Assembly: GCF_029784165.1 (NCBI RefSeq) | Contig: NC_073696.1 | Span: 41,681,858 to 41,745,857, forward strand | Direction of reading: 5' to 3' | From: Wyeomyia smithii | Lineage: Eukaryota > Arthropoda > Insecta > Diptera > Culicidae | Length of the DNA: 64,000 nt | In this document: piece by piece, positions 60,391 to 64,000 of the stretch | How positions within the stretch are numbered: position 1 is the first letter of the stretch | Layout: the number at the start of each line of letters is the position of its first letter | Program-made: the position numbers and the translations under genes | The notes under the pieces: generated by a model | What the model saw: the letters and a program-made list of their open reading frames with translations, nothing else | Database searches by the model: none | What the model was told of the DNA's origin: nothing

Positions 60391-62377
60391 GTAAGTTAAC
60401 CCAGATATTTTGGGCCGTTTTCGAACGCTAAATTATCCACACGATCGGATGATACGAGATGAAAGGTTCACACAAGTTCTTGGCGTGGTGAATGTTTTCG
60501 GTGCCACTAACGACGAAACGTCGAGTTCGTCGCCCGAAGAGACGTTGAGATCTTTTGAGATAAAACAGGGGGCCGTTGGCAATAGATTCGTTTTTGTTTT
60601 AAACTCAATTTTTGGATTGTGAGATTCTAATAATCACAAATGAGTATCGGAAATAGTTTGTAATCAATTCAATGTTGCGAATTCTGGCAAGTATAGGATC
60701 CCTGGCATCCAATTCTGAGCAGAAAATCAAATCTTTTTCGCCTTTTGATTGAGATTCTGTGATACAGTGGTGATAGCACAAAATAAGTTGATAAAAGAAA
60801 AACCTTTTCAATAAGATGTTGGTTTGTTGCGAAAATTTTGTTGTGTAGTGCTTTATGGAACAAGCAACAGCTTTAAACAATTGCTTTCTTTTTTGTACAT
60901 GCGATACATTAACTGATAGGTGGACTGAAGTTTATTTGTGTCATGAACACTTTTTTACGGGATGTCTCAACTAAGTGTTTTCAGTTATGTTTCAAACAAA
61001 ACTGAAGTTCTTTGTGGCTCTTACGTTAGTGTGACTTTTTATTTCACTGTAAAGCAACGCTTTGAATACATGTCAATCAATGGTTATATGAAAAATTCGA
61101 CCCTCACTAACGCCTAGAGAATCCTGAGTGAGAATTCTCAGAATTCATATAACTCGGTGACAGAATCATTTCCGCGACACAGTCAGAAGCTGTGTGACTC
61201 ACCCAACGAAAACCTTCTCATTGATTTCTATTCCGAAAATCCACACTCGGAATTTTCTGTGTGCTAATAAGGGTAGTGTCCTTCAAAATCTTCACGAACC
61301 AGCCAAAGCGAATCTGATCGTTTTGAATTTAGAAAATTCTTTAAAGAGAAAGATTTCGAATCCGATCCTCATTACACGATTTCTCATTTATGATACCTTG
61401 TCTCATAGGCAGGGCAGTCTTGAGAACTCATTTCTTAGGATTCTTCATAAGGGATGCCCACGATTTCAAAGTGAGGAACCCTAGAGAATCTGCGCGAAAC
61501 TTGAGTGTTCGTCCGTGAATATTCAACACTAAACAACACTAAAATCTATGATGTGGAGATGAAACAATTCCGATTTCCTTTTTTTCCAAATTACTTGAAT
61601 TTACCTAACCAAAACCTTGAAGACACAATGCAATTAATGCAATTGATCTAATGAATTGATCAATATTAACACTCTCAATCTGGTGCTAATTAGACCGAAA
61701 AATAGTTTGAATGAATTTAACTCTTCTAAACCATCGCAATAATTTTGACGATGAAACCACAAATTTACGATTTTAGAATATATATTACTACTTCCTTAAA
61801 ACCTTCATTCTATCTATTTCGTATAATAGAAGCAATAACTTTATTACCTTTCTATCTAAATCTCTCAGGATTGTTGAGAAATGTTTTCATATTTGGAAAA
61901 AACAAGAGATTTGTTTTGCACAAAGAGATAAAACTGGAATGAAATTATAGCTATTGAACCATTCCCCTAGCTAAAATAACTTTTCAACTCGTAAGCAAAC
62001 CAGGAAGCGACGAACCTGGCAAGCATTTACTCTGCGGCCTTTTGGCGTACTTTTGTATTTACTAGAGGCCAAAATTCACATTAATGATCAAAAAGCCCAC
62101 GCTAGTTATTTAGAAAATATAAAATTTCAAACAGGATAGGAGTTCTTTGTAGCTCCTCTGGCAATTTGATTAGATTTTTTTTTGCTGTAAAGCAACGCCT
62201 ATGAATGTAAATCAAACAATAGCTCAGTGACCATTCGAAATTTAAAAAAAGTCTCTTGTACAACGTGCTGAAATTTTATATGAAGTATATAAAAATTATG
62301 AAAATTATATTTTGCATGATAAGACACAAAACAAAATTGTTGAATTGCTGCTAATTTCAATGCACTCCATGAAACAT

Positions 62378-62752
62378 TGCACAATGGTCCAGAAACCAAG
62401 TTTAGGGGATGGATCTAGAGCTCAATAGCCATATTCTCGAGAAAAACTTCTCTCTACAAAGTTGTTACATATGATAAATCGCCTATTTGGAAACTATCAA
62501 AAACTAGGGTAACCCAAATTATTGATGAAATGAATGTGGATTGTGGAGAGAAAAAAAACAAATTTGTAGAAATTTTTTTTATTTATCTTTCAAAATGCCC
62601 GATTTGTATTGAAAAAGTGCCATTATTTGCTCTATTTTTTTAACAATTTTCATAACAAAACTGTCTTTGAACGACTTTTAGAGTCTTTAAAGACAAATAA
62701 TTTTCAATGCTGACATCGTGAATATTTCATTCTACACAAAGTTATTATTGTT
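62378..62752 (+). repeat. 'ggtccagaa' dispersed repeat, copy 3
   Basis: ACAATGGTCCAGAAACCAAG, ATTCTCGAGAAAAACTTCTC, ACTGTCTTTGAACGACTTTT and CACAAAGTTATTATTG follow the same order. A GACGTAGGACTACGTC repeat joins it directly at 62760. Confidence 0.6.
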
Positions 62753-62756
62753 TTTT

Positions 62757-62985
62757 TTTGACGTAGGACTACGTCTAACCGCACTATATCGAGATACATT
62801 CTGTGGAAACTTAATCGAAGGTGTTACGTCGGAATGAAAGATTTCAAACGTTAATACTGATGTAACCACACGATGGATCACAATAATCAATGTGTCGTTG
62901 GGTTGATAAAATGATGGACAATTTTGTGATTCTTCAGTTATCATTATCATTTCATTGTGAAACAGTGAAAATTTCATAGAAGTTT
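62757..62985 (+). repeat. GACGTAG-CTACGTC repeat, copy 3
   Basis: TTTTGACGTAGGACTACGTC, then GAGATACATTCTGTGG, GTGTTACGTCGGAATGAAAG and GGGTTGATAAAATG follow the same plan as the copy at 24541. Confidence 0.5.
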
Positions 62986-64000
62986 CAAGGTCGAATTTTC
63001 ACGAACAATGTACCAATCACTTCTGTGTGTTCAATCATTTTCTGTTTTGCATTAGCATCAACAAGAATATATTACTTTCCATAACCTTACTTGTAATTGG
63101 ACAACACTATGCAAATATCAATTACTGAGGCTAATGTTGTGCATCACTCCAGCCCTGTTTATTTTTAAAGATAACAAACATATGACTTTTAAATATGGTA
63201 TCTTTGTTGTTCTTTGGTATCTTGAAACTGATTAAATTTTTTTCTGATTGATTCTGTATACTGATAAAATGTTTAAATTGACCTGAATTGAACATGTTCA
63301 TAAAATTCTATGTCAATTTTAAATTTTCTGTGAATATATATTTTCTACTAAAAACTGTAATTCGTTATCGATATTTTTTCCATGAGCTTGTAACTGCAGG
63401 AAAAAAAAGTGACATCTTTACCGCTTTGTGATCGGTGAGTAAGCCATCTTTCACAATATAATAAAATAGATATAGAAGGAAGTTTAATTTCTACTGAATC
63501 ATACTCAATTTATTATTTTATAGAAGGTTGCCTTTTCGCGTATTAGGGAAAATTGACTGTATTGGAATGAAAGATATTCATCAATGTTAAAAAGAATATT
63601 TTTTCTTCCAAAAGAGAGTACTGCAAATAAATAATCAAAATACAGACCCCATGAACTAGTTTTAGTTCCAAGTCGTTTGAGGTGTCGCTTGATGAATTAC
63701 GGCTGACGACCTAGATACTTGATATCACCACCCGAGTAATAAGAAACATAGTACTGCTTTGCCTATATTGCCTATACACTATATTGCCGGAACATATTCC
63801 AGTCATATCTCAGGAACCGTTTCACCTATTCCGGTTATCCGCTCCGACAACAAAAAGAACCAAAATACCTTTCTTTTGGAGGATGTTGAGATTGAATTGG
63901 TTAAAATAAATCAAGAAAACTACAAAATGTGATTAAACGTAACCGCTTATTTTTGGCACATGTTTGCCAGAATCGAACCGTGCCAAAGTAAAACGAACTC

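Larger units (their letters stand above)
60391..64000 (+). other. ex: Third intron of expanded (incomplete); no exon seen
   Basis: From the GTAAGT donor to the window edge I see no continuation of the FERM coding sequence. The stretch is AT-rich. It holds a member of the 'ggtccagaa' repeat family (about 62380-62750) and a GACGTAG/CTACGTC repeat (62760-62776). The rest shows no recognisable genes. Confidence 0.6.

Overview
This is metazoan nuclear DNA, AT-rich and dominated by transposable elements. It is most likely from a culicine mosquito (family Culicidae). The evidence is: long intergenic or intronic stretches; tRNA-derived SINE pieces; several MITE families; Helitrons ending in CTAG; a CR1/Jockey-group retrotransposon; and, at the right end, the first coding exons of a dipteran gene that I recognise, expanded (ex), with spliceosomal introns in the right phases. 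The species call is inference from repeat style. There are no bacterial-type operons and no CRISPR array.

Layout. 1-10 kb: mostly unique AT-rich DNA, with a MITE (3561-3746), a reverse-transcriptase relic (5342-5572), a 212-bp foldback (5599-5810), a larger MITE (5833-6363) and Helitron A (7958-9834). 10-20 kb: an unassigned open stretch (10649-11128), an ACGCGG minisatellite (12515-12955), Helitron B on the minus strand (16509-18198), a long TA/T microsatellite, and an exceptional zero-spacer 250-bp palindrome with tRNA-like arms (19828-20077). 20-28 kb: a short decayed coding relic (about 21.05-21.2 kb), a candidate recursive splice site (22392), a duplicated segment (24.88 and 25.86 kb) and a histone H2A pseudogene beside a divergent TATA promoter (27.28-27.9 kb). 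28.9-35.6 kb: a nested stack bounded by 14-bp inverted termini and AATTTT direct repeats. It holds a SINE piece, Helitron C and a nearly intact CR1-group element whose pol is broken by one missing base. 39-53 kb: an RT fragment, Helitron D with a duplicated 3' end separated by TA tracts, several repeat families, and a 2.65-kb DNA transposon with roughly 720-bp terminal inverted repeats and a decayed transposase (50227-52873).

53-64 kb: the only clearly genic part. A small two-exon minus-strand gene with a TATA box (55010-55437, function unknown) lies head to head with a GAGA-rich region and a probable 5' UTR exon ending in GTAAGT (55993). The coding start of expanded follows at 59926, with exons 59926-60017 and 60245-60390. 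The encoded N-terminus of the FERM domain continues into an exon beyond the right edge. Expanded is an upstream Hippo-pathway scaffold that acts with Merlin and Kibra at the apical cortex. An old solo transposon end sits in its 5' intron.

Most of the window is therefore regulatory, intronic or repetitive DNA. I could not confirm any other functional protein gene between 1 and 55 kb.
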